64,000 nt of DNA, taken from assembly GCA_948567375.1 (NCBI GenBank), contig OX419762.1:29466608-29530607 (forward strand), in the 5' to 3' direction. The DNA comes from Lunularia cruciata. Its lineage: Eukaryota > Streptophyta > Marchantiopsida > Lunulariales > Lunulariaceae. Numbering within the stretch: the stretch's first letter is position 1; the number at the start of each line of letters is the position of its first letter. Below the pieces are notes generated by a model. It worked only from the letters and a program-made list of their open reading frames with translations, ran no database searches and was not told where the DNA came from. The position numbers were made by a program, and so were the translations under genes. Positions 24,498 to 35,416 of this stretch are shown here, one piece after another.

Positions 24498-25180
24498 GCC
24501 TGTCTCTCACTCAAGATAAACATCTGATGGCTATTATGGTAGCGCACCATGGACTAAGAAGGCAAGGAACCCCAACTCCATCATACTCCTCCAAGGCTAA
24601 CACTCCAAGACTCAAGACGTTGCTCACTAGAGAACTCAATGAGAGAGAGATAGTTGAAAATGAAAGGATGATGAGTACTTCCTCACCCCTTGTTTATATA
24701 CTTATGAAATAGTTACGTACCAAAGTAACTAATTATCGTAGTAACTCAAGTTACTAGACTAAAAGTCAAGTAAAGTCAAAAAGTAGAAAGGAATATCCAT
24801 TCACATGGGCATATTACCCTAAGCATGTGGTGTTATCTTGACCCAACCACTAAGTCAAGAATTCCTTCACATGGGCTATCCTTGGACTAAAGAAGAATCC
24901 AAAACAAAAAGGCTTGCGGGCCCAAGAGTTCTCAACTCTTTCCTCAAAGCCAAAAACCTAGGAATAATACCAACTCAACACACTAAAATCCAAAATAGTG
25001 GTGCTCATCTTTTCTACTTCCTCTAAAGTAAGGTCCACTCTATCTTAGCTATGACTAACTTTAACTAACCATGACTAATATAGAACCATCCTTTATCTCT
25101 ATATAAATAATATCTCTTAAGTACTTGTAATACCAAGCTAAATATCACAATACCACACACATGCACAAATGGGTGTTACA
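24498..25180 (-). repeat. Gy1 LTR 4 (extra tandem LTR)
   Basis: A 683-bp LTR lacking the outer TGTGAGCCG. The junction reads GTTACA-GCCTGTCTCTCACTCAAG. The identical truncated junction recurs at 25181, so LTR 4 and LTR 5 arose by duplication of one unit. Confidence 0.9.
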
Positions 25181-25672
25181 GCCTGTCTCTCACTCAAGAT
25201 AAACCTCTGATGGCTATTATGGTAGCGCACCATGGACTAAGAAGGCAAGGAACCCAAACTCCATCATACTCCTCCAAGGCTAACACTCCAAGACTCAAGA
25301 CGTTGCTCACTAGAGAACTCAATGAGAGAGAGATAGTTGAAAATGAAAGGATGATGAGTACCTCCTCACCCCTTGTTTATATACTTGTGAAATAATTACA
25401 TACCAAAGTAACTAATTACCGTCGTAACTCAGGTTACTAGACTCAAAGTGAAGTAAAGTCAAAAAGTAGAAAGGAATATCCATTCACATGGGCATATTCC
25501 CCTAAGCATGTGGTCTTATCTTGACCCAACCACTAAGTCTAGAATTCCTTCACATGGGCTATCCTTGGACTAAAGAAGAATCCAAAACAAAAAGGCTTGC
25601 GGGCCCAAGAGTTTTCAACTCTTTCCTCAAAGCCAAAAACCTAGGAATAATACCAAGTCAACACACTAAAAT
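25181..25672 (-). repeat. Gy1 LTR 5, part 1 (continues at 29447)
   Basis: It starts with the same truncated junction as LTR 4. It is interrupted after 25672 by CC copy iii, and the AAAAT at 25668-25672 is repeated at 29447-29451. Confidence 0.9.
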
Positions 25673-26461
25673 TGTGACAACCCGGCAAATATCACTTTTG
25701 CGGTAATCGGGTAAGTAAAGTTTGTTCCCGTAGAGATACAAGTCAGAAATTTCCAAATACAAAGCAAAGTAACAATTTCAGTTCTTCTTGGTTGCGTCTT
25801 TAATCTCTCAGGTAGAAACCACACCCAGAAGAGAGTAACAAGCACTGATTTGTAGTCTTGTCACAAATTAACACTTCTTAATCACAACATCTTCAATTCT
25901 TTCCAAACAATCTTGATTGTGATGATTCAGGCTCTCCCAAAAACGGCACTTCACTGCAAAACGACTTCGCCTCAGAATTTTGTTCCACCCCTCCACTAAA
26001 GGCACAACTTCCTTGATCAAAATTGCTTCACATCAACCTTGCATTGCACTCACAAATGCAGAATACTAACAACACTACAATTCCTCTCAGATCTGTCAAG
26101 GCATTGCTTTGATTGCACTTCACTCACGATCAAACACATAGAATGAAGATCAAGGCTGTGGAATCTAACATCCAACAAGCACTCTGACTTGCACTTCAAA
26201 TTCTTCACACACTCACAACTACAAGTATAATGTTGATACTTGGAATCAAGCTCAAGTGATGAGCACTACTTCACAGTACTTCACTTTATCTATTCTTAGA
26301 AATAATGAGCACCAAACAACATGATACTACGAATGCCACTCTTAAATAGTGAATCAATTGATAGTTCTAACAACTATACCATTCTATAACAACTCTTCTA
26401 ACCTGCAGATCCAAAATGACAATGCATCTCTTCATATTTGCCTCCTCAAATCTCAAATTTG

Positions 26462-28200
26462 TTACTAATCCGATCCGATGTCTACTTCATCATCGGCTTT
26501 GAAACATGAACCCAAAGTAAATTTACCTCCTACTACTTTTTCCTTGGGTCTCATATCTTCTACCAGATCCAGTAATTCTCTTTCCTAATCTGAAATTGCA
26601 ATAATGTGTAATCTATCTAACTCTTCATCTCTTGACCCACTCTTCTCAAATGTCTCCATCTGTAACTCCAAAGACATTTGTACTCCTATGTTATCTACTT
26701 TGAGTTTTGCTCTAACATCTTTCCGAAGCTTTTCTATCTCTATTTTCACTAAGTCTAATCTAATTGAAATGTTATCCTCTACCTCTAAAATCTTTCTATC
26801 TACACAAGTTCTGAGACTAATTAACAAGGCATTCATATTTGTATCCTTTGCTTGTCTTTGCCTCATCTCCTGCACCAACAACTTCAACTCGTGCAGCCTC
26901 GTCTCTTCAATCCAAATGTCGGCCTCTGTACTTAACATTGCATTCATCCGGAGGACTATCTCCTTCAATGGCTCCAATCTCATCTTTCTTTCACGTTCCC
27001 GATCTGCAAGCCAATCCTCTCGGTACATCGCCAACTCCGCCTTGAACTTGGCTTTCATTGACTCCTTCTCCTTCTCCTTCTCCTTCCGGACAACTCTCTC
27101 CTCTTGATTACAAAGTAATTCTTGTAATTTGTCTTCTTCTTTATATTGTGCCGCCAACTCTTGTTGCCAGAGTTGCTTCTTCTCCTTGACACTCTCCATC
27201 ACCCTATTGAGCTCCTGGTCCTTTGCAGCTACTCTCACCATAGCATGGATTACCTCTACGCTTGAATCAACAAACTGCTGCTTCAAGATCTCATACTCAA
27301 CTACTTGTCTCTCCCTTGCTATGTCACGCTTCTTCACAAGATCCTCTCGATAATTTACTTCTCTCTTTAGGTCTTCAATTACCTGACTTCTCACAACTGC
27401 CTCAGCTCGCAATACTTCTCTTTCCTCCTTGCCTCGGGTTATACTCTTCTTCAACTCCAAGTTTTCTTCTTCCAGCCTTGCTAATACCTGCAACACTGTC
27501 TTCACCTCTGGACAAGTCGATTGCATCTCCTTCTTTCTGTACTCTAGCTTTACTAACAAGGGGCACCCCACTTCTTGCAGGTACTCCACTCCATCAATGG
27601 CAACTACTTCAACCTACGGAGTGACCTCCTTCTTTACCTCTTCTTCTTCCAATACTCGCCTTCTTTGCTGTAGTTGTCGTATCGGAATCGATGCCTCGCT
27701 CCCCGAGCTAGCATTCGCTTCTTCCTCTACCTTACTTGGACCCGATTCACACTTCACCTTTTGCCTCGAGCAAACTCCTCTCTATACAGCAATCTTCTTC
27801 TCTTCGGGCACAGTTACTTCATCTTCCAACTGTGTATTGTCTTTGGCTTCAATTTCTGCCTGCACTTCTTCTTCTTCGTATTCTTCTTTTGCAGCCGCTG
27901 GTGCCGATTTCATTTCTCCTCCTTCATCATTGTTGCTACTTGTATCTCCACTCTGCAGTATTAGCTCAGGCTCCTCCTCATGTTCCAAGTCTTCAGTCTT
28001 AAGCTTGGCATCACCTTCTGAGTCTTCATCCTCCGACTCGATCACCACCTCGGGTTGCCTCTCCGTGTCTTTCGGGGTTTCTTCGTGTCTTTGGCTTTGC
28101 TCTGCCGACTTCTCTTCTTTGTATTTGGGGTACTCACTACGACCTCCATGTTCTTCCTTGTCTTTGTGTAGTAATTGTTGGTGCCCCTGATTTGAAAGAT
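26462..28200 (-). pseudogene. CC-element acidic and coiled-coil protein
   Basis: The frame begins in a Lys/Glu/Gln-rich stretch (EYPKYKEEKSAEQSQ near 28130). It passes through an acidic region (28048-27782, VIESEDEDSEGDAK) and then a long coiled coil from about 27470 to 26590 dominated by E, K, L and R heptads. An in-frame TAG at about 26586 follows AISD, where copy i has a CAG codon, so it is a C-to-T nonsense change. Beyond it the frame continues to the conserved VDIGSD end. There is another stop near 27782 and a frame change between 27780 and 27590. It is probably a structural, gag-like multimerising protein, but no family is recognised. Confidence 0.6.
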
Positions 28201-28203
28201 GTA

Positions 28204-28899
28204 TTACTGCTCCTCGATGTCGACCTCCTTTTGCAAATCAGGATGGAAGTGCGACACCATCCGAGTTTGCTCCGCCGAGTTCAGCAAATTTAGCCTGAGG
28301 TAGAAATGTGCTACAAACGGCATGATGTAGTGTGGAGGCAATTTATCCCGCAAATTCCACACCATCTGCCTCGTTCTCCCGTGGAAACACCTCGCCCAAT
28401 TGATCGGTTCTCCTGCGAATAATTTGTGAAAGAACACCGCTTGGTGTTTCATCACATAAGTGGTTCTTTCCGGCTTCAGGATGGCCATCAATGCACTCAC
28501 AATTCCTCTCTTCACAGGGTCTTTGTAGCTCTCAACTTTGTACCCATTCTTTGTCCACTTTGACGAGAATGCATCTCTCACTTCTTGGGTTTCTTGAGCT
28601 ATCTCTCCCTTCCCCAAGAACGTGACTCCCTACTCCGAGCATGCTTCCTTCCCAATTACGAGTCTCCAATCCGACTCTGTCCAGCGAGCCGGATTTCCTC
28701 TCTTCCCTTCTTCCTCGGGTCCATCGAGACACTTGCTCTCGATGATTTCTGTCATGAAACTTGGAAAGCTCACATTCCAGTTCCATGCCAAGAAAGTGAT
28801 CCAAAGTTGGCTCAAGACTTCGATCCTAGCAATCGCATCTAACCTCCAAATCGCATGATTTCTCACTACAAATTCAGAGTTCTTCTTTCCTCCTCCCAT
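28204..28899 (-). pseudogene. CC-element first ORF, unrecognised protein
   Basis: The start is placed at MGGGKKNSEF (28899) because the same start and sequence occur in CC copy iv at 63569, whereas upstream codons are less conserved. The frame runs about 230 codons with one TAG at about 28625 (CSE*GVTFLG); copy iv has CAG there, so the stop is secondary. Visible blocks are RNHAIWRLDAIARIEV, FLAWNWNVSFPSF, SYKDPVKRGIVSALM, FAGEPINWARCFH and LPPHYIMPFVAHFYLRL. It is Trp- and Arg-rich and globular-looking. It ends DIEEQ stop, next to the acidic ORF in another frame. It somewhat recalls the 'putative plant transposon protein' type, but I cannot confirm that. Confidence 0.6.
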
Positions 28900-29446
28900 C
28901 TCTTTTGCCTTCTCACTATCTCTCAATTTTACTCTCGCAACTTCTCCCTTACGCACTAACATGATTCCAACTCTATTTCCCTTCCCACAATCACCTGCAA
29001 GACGACTTCTCAATGGTTAAGGAAAATTACTCAACATTTTGTCTTGCGAGTTCAATTTTTATAGAGTTGCGCTTCTTTGTCTTCTTGACTTCAAGTTTCT
29101 ACCAAGAAATCACACCTCTTGCATGCACCTATCATTGTCAATCAACCTTCGTGCGTATGGACCGCCGGTTTTTGAATGGTCATTTCTTGAATTTTTCGCC
29201 CCAACGAAAGGTTGTTAGACTGTCTTTGCCTCGGGTTGAGCTCCCCTTGATACAAAGACAATTTACTTTGGGTTGTATGATGACAAGGCATTTCTGAGTA
29301 CTTTGCCTCATGACTTGAAGTCACTTTACTTTGGGTTTCATCCCAAAGACTCTTTTCTTTGCCTTCTTTGGCCATACAAGCGCAATCCAACTTCTCTATA
29401 CACTTCTTCTTCTTTATTTAAAAAAACAAAAAATGTGGGCACCATA

Positions 29447-29642
29447 AAAATCTAAAATAGTGGTGCTAATCTTTTCTACTTCCTCTAAAGTAAGGTCCCC
29501 TCTATCTTAGCTATGACTAACTTTAGCTAACCATGACTAATATAGAACCATCCTTTATCTCTATATAAATAATATCTCCTAAGTACTTGTAATACCAAGC
29601 TAAATATCCCAATACCACACACATGCACAAATGGGTGTTACA
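29447..29642 (-). repeat. Gy1 LTR 5, part 2
   Basis: The remainder of LTR 5 runs from the target duplication to GTTACA. It is followed by GATC (29643-29646), which pairs with 7720-7723 and closes the array. Confidence 0.9.
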
Positions 29643-32600
29643 GATCATAAAACAAGAATTCTTTGAAAAGGATTGTTAAGTCTGTAGTTAAAGTTTTTTG
29701 TTGATATAGTTTATGATGCACTTGCAATTCTTAAAAGGTGGAATCCAAGGAGGAGGAAAATGCCTTAGTGTTGGATTGGTTCCTCTAGCAAGACCAAGTT
29801 GCAAAGAGGTATTTAGCAAAAAAATGTGTGGATCTTACAATCAAGGCTTTTTTCAAATAATGGGTGCACTTGTGGCACCAATGATTCACCCTAAGTTTGT
29901 ACATGGGCATTTGGTTCTCAACACCAAGACTAAGTTGAGGAGATTTGGTGTAGAAGACTATGATTGGGGTGAGTTAGCAGTTTTTGCCATTACTACAGAG
30001 GTGGGGAGTTTGCAAATGTAGTTGAGGCATCTTAATGAGTGGCAGTTTAGAGTCACCTTTCTTGGGCAGATCCTCACTCACCTCTTTGTTGAGAGATGCA
30101 TTTGGGAGGAAGAGGTTTCCTACTTGAGTGAGGGAGTAGAGGAAGTTACACATAATGAAGAGGGTGGTGATGTTGAGGATGGAGAGTTATAGGACAAGAG
30201 TGCATATGATGGAGAGGATGAAGGATAGGATGAGGATGGTGAGTGACTGATTAGTTCAGTTTTTTATACACCATATTACTAGCTTCAATAAATGAGTTTA
30301 TATTACTTCTAATGAATGTTTCCCATAATTAACTAATTAATGAACCTTTATTCCATTTTACTTTATGGATGAAAATTTTGATGGATGATTGTTATAGGTG
30401 TTAAACCAATTTGTGTTGAGACACATACATTACCAATAGTAAGGTTAGGGAGTGATGGGTCTTCTCAAAGAGTTTCTTTTACATTTTCATCCATTTATAG
30501 TGCACCTTCCTTCTCTTCTTCCCTCTCTTTGTCTCTAGAGAAGGCCCCTTTCCCCTCATATCAAAGAACTTCTTCACCCTCTTGGTCCCCATCTCCACCT
30601 TGTCCATTGATATAGAATGAGTATTAGATGATTGTATCCGAGTGGTGAAAGAGAGAGATGCATTGTTGAGTGTGAGAGTAGATTGGAGAGCTTAGAGGAG
30701 CAGAAAGGACTCCATTTGGATAGTGAGAGACTCCTTTGTGAGCAAGAAGATACTCTTGTTGCAAAGGAGGATATACATTTGACTTTGCTAGAACATAGAA
30801 GGAGAGAGAGTAGAGGTTGGCAGACTTGGACTTAGATATTCTAAGGGATGCAGCCATGGTGAAGGGTTATAGGATCCAATTACAATCACATGCATGAGAG
30901 TTAGCATTCACTATGAAGAGGTTAGCAAGTGACCATGTTTAGGTAGAAGAGAGTGAGAGTTGTCTAGCAGAGGTGAGGAATCATGCATCTTATCTTAGTA
31001 TGACACTCTATTCACTAGCTTGCTAGTCATGCATTAGTGTGACCTAGGAGACCCAAATAGATGCCACCCATTCCTTACCCCGTAGGGTTATGACTTAGGA
31101 GATAGAGACCCAAACTTATACCTCCCATTCCTTACCCAAGAGTGTTGTGATTCAAGAGACCCAAACTGAGTTTAGAGAGAGGTTCCATCTTTCAAACTAG
31201 GGTACATTCCATGTATTCTCTTCCCAGGATTTCCACAGAAGAAGATTATTATGTTGGATGTCTCTTATATAGCCTCTATATGGTAGCATGCTAGCTACAG
31301 CTACTGGGGTGGGAGAAGGAAACCATTAGGCATGGATGGTGTCTCACACATAGTCTTGCCTTAAAGAGTGGGTAGCACATCCTCAATGCTAGACATTTTT
31401 TTAGTTTTGTTTGTTATGCTTTGATGTTATCATGTGGATGGACTTACCGCATGCTGATGTTGAGCTTCTACTATGTAGCATGTGGTAGTGGTCTAACCTC
31501 CATGATAGAGTTCACACTAGTTCTTTGCTCATGGCTTGTTTGTGTTATGATGATGTCAAGAGAGATGAGTTTAGAGGACTTAGAGCTAGACAATATACGC
31601 ATCTCACTTCATTAGGTTTGCCTCTTTGTGATCTTTTGATTGTAGATAGTTATGCACTCTCTTATTTTAGGAACCATCCACATGGTGCAATCTATCCTCC
31701 CTACTTCCATCCTTATAGGGTAGAGAAATCATCATACACTTGGTCATTCAACCCCTTGATGACCGCTTTGGATTGATTTGTCCATGATGACTACCCTACT
31801 ATTATTTGGGCCAAGGAAGAGTGGACTTTAAGTAGATTGAGTTCTTACAGTTCTGATCCATATGACCTTTTAGCTACCTCTATTAGGAGCAGACCTTTGA
31901 GTGAGAGCAAGTGGACTCTATGGTGGTCATTGTGCACTTTTAGGATTCAAAGTGATGTATACCAATGTAGACTTGAGGATGCTGTTGCACACAAACTTCA
32001 TGTTTCAATTGCATCACCTTAGCTTCTTTAGCTCCACTCCCTTTAGCTCCAAGTTGAGGTCCATAGAAGAACTAGCTCTCCATATGTAGATAGGTTCATG
32101 TCATCCATATGTACCATTATTCCATATTTATATACACTTTCTCTTTACTTCACTCTCACACCTTGTGCTCTTCATGTGTGAACGTGAATCTTTGGATCAT
32201 GTAAAAATGAGCATATTTTGAAAAGTAAATCTACTAGTGCCAATGGGTGCCAATAAAAACTGATGTGCATCACCAGGTGCTATTGAGCATTGGCCTTAAT
32301 GGTTGGTTGGGCCAGCCATTGAAAGCTAGTGTTGGCTGGTGCCCAATAGGTGTTAAGCATCTATGGGTGTTATGTTTTGAGGATAGGAGATTTTCCAAGA
32401 GAAACTCAAAAGAAAAAACACAATGCTTCACACTCAATACTTTGATGCCCCAAAGGAGCACCTTGTCTTTCTTAAATAGCAAAGAGGTTCACCTCAAAGG
32501 AAGCTCTATCCTTGGATCAGATACATGGATTGGTGACTTGTCAATGAGCTCCATCCTTAGATTATTTGACTATATGGGTGACATGTTGGTTCTTGTTCTA

Positions 32601-32984
32601 TTTGGTTGGTCAACCAATGTTTGATTAGAAGGAATCTTTAGGGAATTCTTTTTGTAAGAGTAAAAGAATCACATGGGTGAGGTACTATTGGAAAGCTCTT
32701 GATGAGACAAACAAGGGGAGGGAAGGCCAGCCCTTCTTTTTTAGGGGGTATTTACCTATTTTTTTTGAGGCCTAATTCATCCAATTAGGCCTCCAATATT
32801 AGCTCTGAAGTTTTTAGGTTATTTTTGGCTCTTGCTCTACTAGTAAAAATACTCTTTGATTACACCTCTATTTGATCTACTTAGTCCATCATATATAAAT
32901 CCTTCTAAATGTTACCAAGCCAATTTTCACCTCTAGATAATATGTCTATTGTTGGTATTACATACCTGCCTTCTTTTAAGATGC
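29643..32984 (+). other. Unclassified degenerate coding-like region right of the array
   Basis: This is the original right-hand continuation of 6187-7719. Short + frames at 29713-30021, 30632-30835 (acidic, helix-rich, with ESRLESLEEQ), 31525-31776 (DEFRGLRARQYTHLTSLGL) and 31837-32022 look like eroded protein, with compositions unlike random frames. I recognise no RT, protease, integrase or known domain. From 32090 to 32984 I see nothing assignable except a GGTGCCAAT/CCATTG-rich patch at 32236-32360. That patch loosely recalls the 51-bp repeat at 7339. It could be an old non-autonomous element or a host pseudogene. Confidence 0.4.
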
Positions 32985-33450
32985 AATATCCTTGTCATGC
33001 CATTTGTAGTGTCGCATCTAGATTGCTCGGAGACTAGAGTTCCAATGATAGTAGTTAGAGTTATTTCAGCAGTTTCTCAGAGACTACTTTCCGACGGTCA
33101 GATTTGGTGTTCAAGGTACTGACTTCATGGTGGGGCCCACCATCACTTTGCACCGTTTACACCATCGAGTGTGTTGTAAGTGGGACCGTTAGGGTTTTAG
33201 ACCTAGCTCGAGTCCAGGAGGTATACTTTTGAAGTGCAACTCTAGAGAGCTCACTTCTCTGATGTTGAGCCTTTGAGTTCTTGGCTATGGTGGACAAAGA
33301 CCGGTGAATGTCACCTGGATTCTCTATGCTGGAGTGGGTGTGGCTTGACTGTAATCAGTGCCCAGTTGTAGGCAGTTTATAGAATGACAGATCAAGTATT
33401 GATCTGACTTGAGTTGAGTTGAGTTGAGAGTGGTAAACAATCTGATTACA
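32985..33450 (+). repeat. MTP 5' LTR (5'-truncated)
   Basis: It matches 61200-61656 from CATGCCATTTGTAGTGTC onward through AAACAATCTGATT. The first 110 bp or so of the LTR (TGTGGCACTTTAGAG...) are missing here, so no target duplication can be read. The sequence after 33450 (TCAGAGAAGTG) is the expected primer-site position but matches no tRNA convincingly. Confidence 0.75.
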
Positions 33451-34620
33451 TCAGAGAAGTGAAGTCAGGGGGAAATTGGGTGCAAGAACTTTGAGTGTTG
33501 GTGGTATCTCCAAGCTCGGTGGATCATTGGTAGCTTGATTCAAGTTCAGATTTTTCCTAGTGTGCAAAAGCTCATTCAATTGATGCAGATTTGGCAATAA
33601 GGCAGATAATGTGCGGAAGCGTTGGCTAATTTTTGAGCAAAGAAGGAGCAAATCTCAAGCAATGGTTGTGATTTTGAGCTCAAGAGGTGAAGACATGACC
33701 AATTTGTTGCAAGTTAGGCTCAGAAAGTAAAATTGAAGGTGGAGTTAGGAAGCCATTCTTGTGAATTTGTGATTTGGAGAAACCCATGTTTTCAATTTGG
33801 CTCGAGTGAAGAGTTAGTGGGGGATTTGGTGGTCAGCTAAATTTAGGGTTTACGTCAGATTTTGGCCAGATTTAGAGGAATTTTGCCAAGTTGGAGGAGT
33901 TTTACAAGTTTGGAGGAGTTTTGCTAGATTCTGGAGGAGGTTGCAAGTGTTTGAAGTGGCAAGAAGAAAAGCCTCATTTGGCATTTAGAGGCTTTGAGGC
34001 ATAGGGCTGTGGGCTATGAAAGGCCTAGAAGGGCCAACAAGCCAGCTAGTTTAGAGTAGATCTTGATCATTGGTTGGCAAAATCTGCCCATCCTGCTAGA
34101 TTGTGCGCAATAGGGTTTGACCCCAAGATCTCTTATTCCTAGACGGGTGCCCTAGCCAACTGGTCCACCCTCACTTGTTGTCCTAATGACTGCGCCATTG
34201 TTATCTATACACCTGTAGCTTTGGCTAGGAGAGGTAATTTGATCCCATTCTTGGTGATCCTAGTAGCTTAGGACTTAGATACAAACTTCTCTTATGTCAA
34301 ATGCCAAATGGTGGCAGAGTCAGTCCCGTGTTGTGTTATGAGATGGAGGGTTCTTGTTTAGATTTCTTGTGATTGGATCTCCTCCATTCTCTACTTCTTG
34401 TTTGTGCACCACGTTTGTGTGAGGTGCCTTGACTTTTGAGCATTGGTGCTCTAGTGTGCTCTCAGTAGTGAGGCTGGAGTGATGACCAGTCAGACTACCT
34501 TTGTTTCTCTCCGGTAAGGCAGGAAGTGATGATTAACAGACCGTGAGAGTGTGTGTTGTGATGGCAGGTTACAAGTTGCCCTTTCCCCTAGTGTAGTTAT
34601 CTTGGTTAGAGTTACATTAG
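33451..34620 (+). other. MTP leader region
   Basis: This is non-coding sequence between the 5' LTR and gag. Apart from a tRNA-like patch on the minus strand at 34105-34195, I see nothing recognisable in it. Confidence 0.5.
34105..34195 (-). other. tRNA-derived sequence (A-box/B-box relic, SINE-head-like)
   Basis: On the minus strand an A-box-like TGGACCAGTTGG (34156-34167) is followed about 40 bases later by GGGGTCAAACCC, which resembles a B box. No convincing cloverleaf or anticodon stem forms, so it is not called as a functional tRNA. It may be a tRNA-derived SINE head inserted in, or fossilised within, the MTP leader. Confidence 0.4.
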
Positions 34621-34623
34621 TGA

Positions 34624-35416
34624 GTGGTGCTTAGTTGGTGTCGGCACTCAGTGGTGTTTGTCTTGGTGGTGTTGGCACTTGGTGGAGTTCTTGCGGTTGC
34701 GACTTGCAGTTGCAGTTTGTGGTTCCTATTTGTTATTGCAGTTGCGGTTGCAATTGTTTTGTCACAACAAAGTTCTTTAGGGATTCCAAAGGAGATAGCC
34801 CTACAGTATGCAATGAGTTTACTCGGAATGGCACTTGGTATCAGCCTGTATCTCAGGTCCTAGTGAGGGAGGAGATTGACTCTAAGTTGGAGTTTGACAC
34901 AAGAGCTGATTTAGTTGAGAGTGCACTTGGTGTGTTTGCACCATTGTTGTGGGACATGGACAAGATTTATGGGGCCTCCAAAGGCCCTAGGCATTACTCT
35001 CGTACAATGGGTACCATTGAGTTAGATGACTTCATCCAGGAGTTAGATAGTTGGTGTGATCTGCAGCAGATGTGGAACCCAACTTTATTCACACACTTCA
35101 TGGCATGGAAGGAGTTGTTTTAGCACTTGGAGAGTTGGCTGATGGATGAATATATGAGTTCAAGAGAGCTCATTTGGAGGAGATCAAGTTATGGAGAAAG
35201 TATTGGTCTCCAAACTATGTCTCTATAACTTCAGGTTCGGTGGCCAAGAGTAGATCGGCTATACCTACGAGTTCTAGCTTGAGTAGTGTTGGTGGAGCTA
35301 GTGGAGGTGCACTAGCTGGAGATAGTGCTACTACGAGTGGAGGTACCGCTGCAGGAGATGGTGTGGTACCAGGGTTTAACCCCATGGTGTAGTTCTTCCA
35401 GGGTTTGAGGCAGAAC
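34624..35416 (+). pseudogene. MTP gag, N-terminal part (interrupted by Gy1 C)
   Basis: The frame at 34635-35123 contains typical retrotransposon gag sequence (ELDSWCDLQQMWNPTLF, FMAWKELF). It is followed, after a frameshift, by EEIKLWRKYWSPNY at 35174 and a Gly/Ser/Ala-rich linker (SSVGGASGGALAGDS). It breaks at 35416 (GLRQN), where Gy1 copy C inserted. The frame resumes at 43233 as YQGVRIDKL, and the GAAC duplication (35413 and 43229) accounts for the junction. Gag forms the particle that packages element RNA. Start uncertain. Confidence 0.75.

Larger units (their letters stand above)
25673..29446 (-). mobile_element. CC element, copy iii (3.77 kb, longest copy; 5-bp TSD AAAAT)
   Basis: It is bounded by TGTGACAACCC and GTGGGCACCATA (CACA mutated to CATA at the end) and flanked by AAAAT on both sides. 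It sits inside Gy1 LTR 5. In element sense it has a leader of about 0.5 kb, an unrecognised ORF, a long acidic and coiled-coil ORF, and about 0.8 kb of 3' sequence. I see no RT, integrase, transposase or internal LTR boundary. TG...CA ends and a 5-bp duplication suggest LTR-retroelement integration machinery supplied in trans, or a very long coding solo LTR. Confidence 0.85.
7724..29642 (-). mobile_element. Gy1 Ty3/gypsy tandem array: LTR-A-LTR-B-LTR-LTR-LTR
   Basis: Two Gy1 internal regions (A and B) and five LTRs lie in one uninterrupted head-to-tail series on the minus strand. The only target-site duplication is GATC, at 7720-7723 and 29643-29646, so the whole array occupies one insertion site. 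A and B share inactivating mutations that are absent from copies C and D. This points to multiplication of one already damaged insertion by LTR-LTR unequal recombination. Two CC elements inserted afterwards, at 14670 and 25673. Confidence 0.88.

Noticed and set aside
27429-28190. 253-codon Ser/Cys-rich + frame
   Set aside because: Antisense shadow of the CC acidic and coiled-coil coding region; its composition is what reversing Glu/Lys/Arg codons produces.
25673-29446. CC element as a DNA transposon with TIRs
   Set aside because: The ends TGTGACAACCC and TGTGGTACCC are weakly inverted, but TG...CA plus a 5-bp duplication fits LTR-type integration better and no transposase is present. Not excluded.
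34105-34195. Functional tRNA gene
   Set aside because: Only A- and B-box-like motifs are visible; no anticodon stem or acceptor pairing could be drawn.
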